A DNA stretch of 33,693 nt from J038 sp034437535 (lineage in GTDB: Bacteria; Chloroflexota; Anaerolineae; Aggregatilineales; Phototrophicaceae), in NCBI GenBank assembly GCA_034437535.1, contig DAOTTZ010000187.1:1-33693 (forward strand). Reading direction: 5' to 3'. The notes under the pieces were generated by a model, which saw only the letters and a program-made list of their open reading frames with translations, was not told where the DNA came from and did not search any database. This document shows positions 33,581 to 33,693 of the stretch, one piece after another (the stretch's first letter is position 1; each line of letters opens with the position of its first letter). The position numbers and the translations under genes were made by a program.

Positions 33581-33693
33581 ATGACGTCTGATGTGAAATG
33601 AGATTGACAAAAGTGGGCTGAATCCCATGATGGTAAGTCGTCAAACACAGCATCGGAGGAAAACAGCCCATGACAAGTATAAGCATAGAAACG
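33581..33693 (+). mobile_element. Left end of an insertion sequence (partial)
   Basis: From about 33581 the sequence no longer continues DUF423. A new ORF begins at 33670 after GGAGG, in the layout expected for an IS: a terminal region of about 90 bases, then a transposase gene. No terminal inverted repeat can be confirmed because the other end is outside the window, and the family is not recognised. The exact boundary is uncertain by several bases. Confidence 0.5.
33670..33693 (+). CDS. Start of a probable transposase gene (8 codons, runs off the window)
   Basis: ATG at 33670 follows GGAGG with ten bases between. The eight visible codons read MTSISIET. Nothing in so short a stretch proves a transposase; the call rests on its place directly after the break in the DUF423 gene. 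Confidence 0.4.

Overview
The window looks like a piece of a Chloroflexota chromosome, probably Anaerolineae-like. This is inferred from gene content and style: Hanks-type Ser/Thr kinases with Thr/Pro-rich linkers, very long TPR proteins, a LIV-type transporter linked to acyl-CoA ligases, and frequent TTG/GTG starts. No database search was possible. The left edge lies inside a 5S rRNA gene and the right edge a few codons into an apparent insertion-sequence ORF. Both are repeated sequences, so the window may be a draft contig that ends at repeats. No gene-free stretch exceeds 300 bases; the longest, 26768-27049, is 282 bases and holds a promoter candidate and a structured leader.

Layout. 1-91: 3' part of 5S rRNA. 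220-2538: secreted S41 peptidase with PDZ and PPC domains. 2559-4444: two tandem, overlapping EamA transporters on the minus strand, with a good promoter at 4479-4507. 4527-13608: a seven-gene minus-strand operon in the order livG, FAA1-type acyl-CoA ligase, livH, livM, livK, livF, PaaK-like ligase. It probably imports an organic acid and traps it as a CoA thioester. The substrate-binding-protein gene lies between two strong hairpins.

13766-21380: a tightly coupled minus-strand operon encoding a ClpC-like unfoldase without an M domain, a 1339-residue kinase with 22 TPRs, an FHA protein and a monoacylglycerol-lipase-like hydrolase. The last 21 TPRs form seven copies of an exact 102-residue, three-TPR unit. 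Kinase, phospho-Thr reader and unfoldase together suggest phosphorylation-guided protein remodelling or degradation. This is the best candidate here for an undescribed system. A membrane-anchored kinase is transcribed divergently (21541-23424) and converges on a membrane-tethered P-loop ATPase (23408-24661).

24710-26761: a 33-residue membrane protein too short for routine gene calling, a small P-loop kinase, and an orphan CheR-TPR methyltransferase. 27050-32528: a structured leader followed by a large secreted beta-rich protein and an overlapping beta-propeller/di-haem cytochrome c. 32664-33350: a DtxR/MntR-family metalloregulator with a dyad over its promoter. 33347-33580: a 5'-truncated DUF423 gene, apparently broken by an insertion sequence whose first bases close the window.
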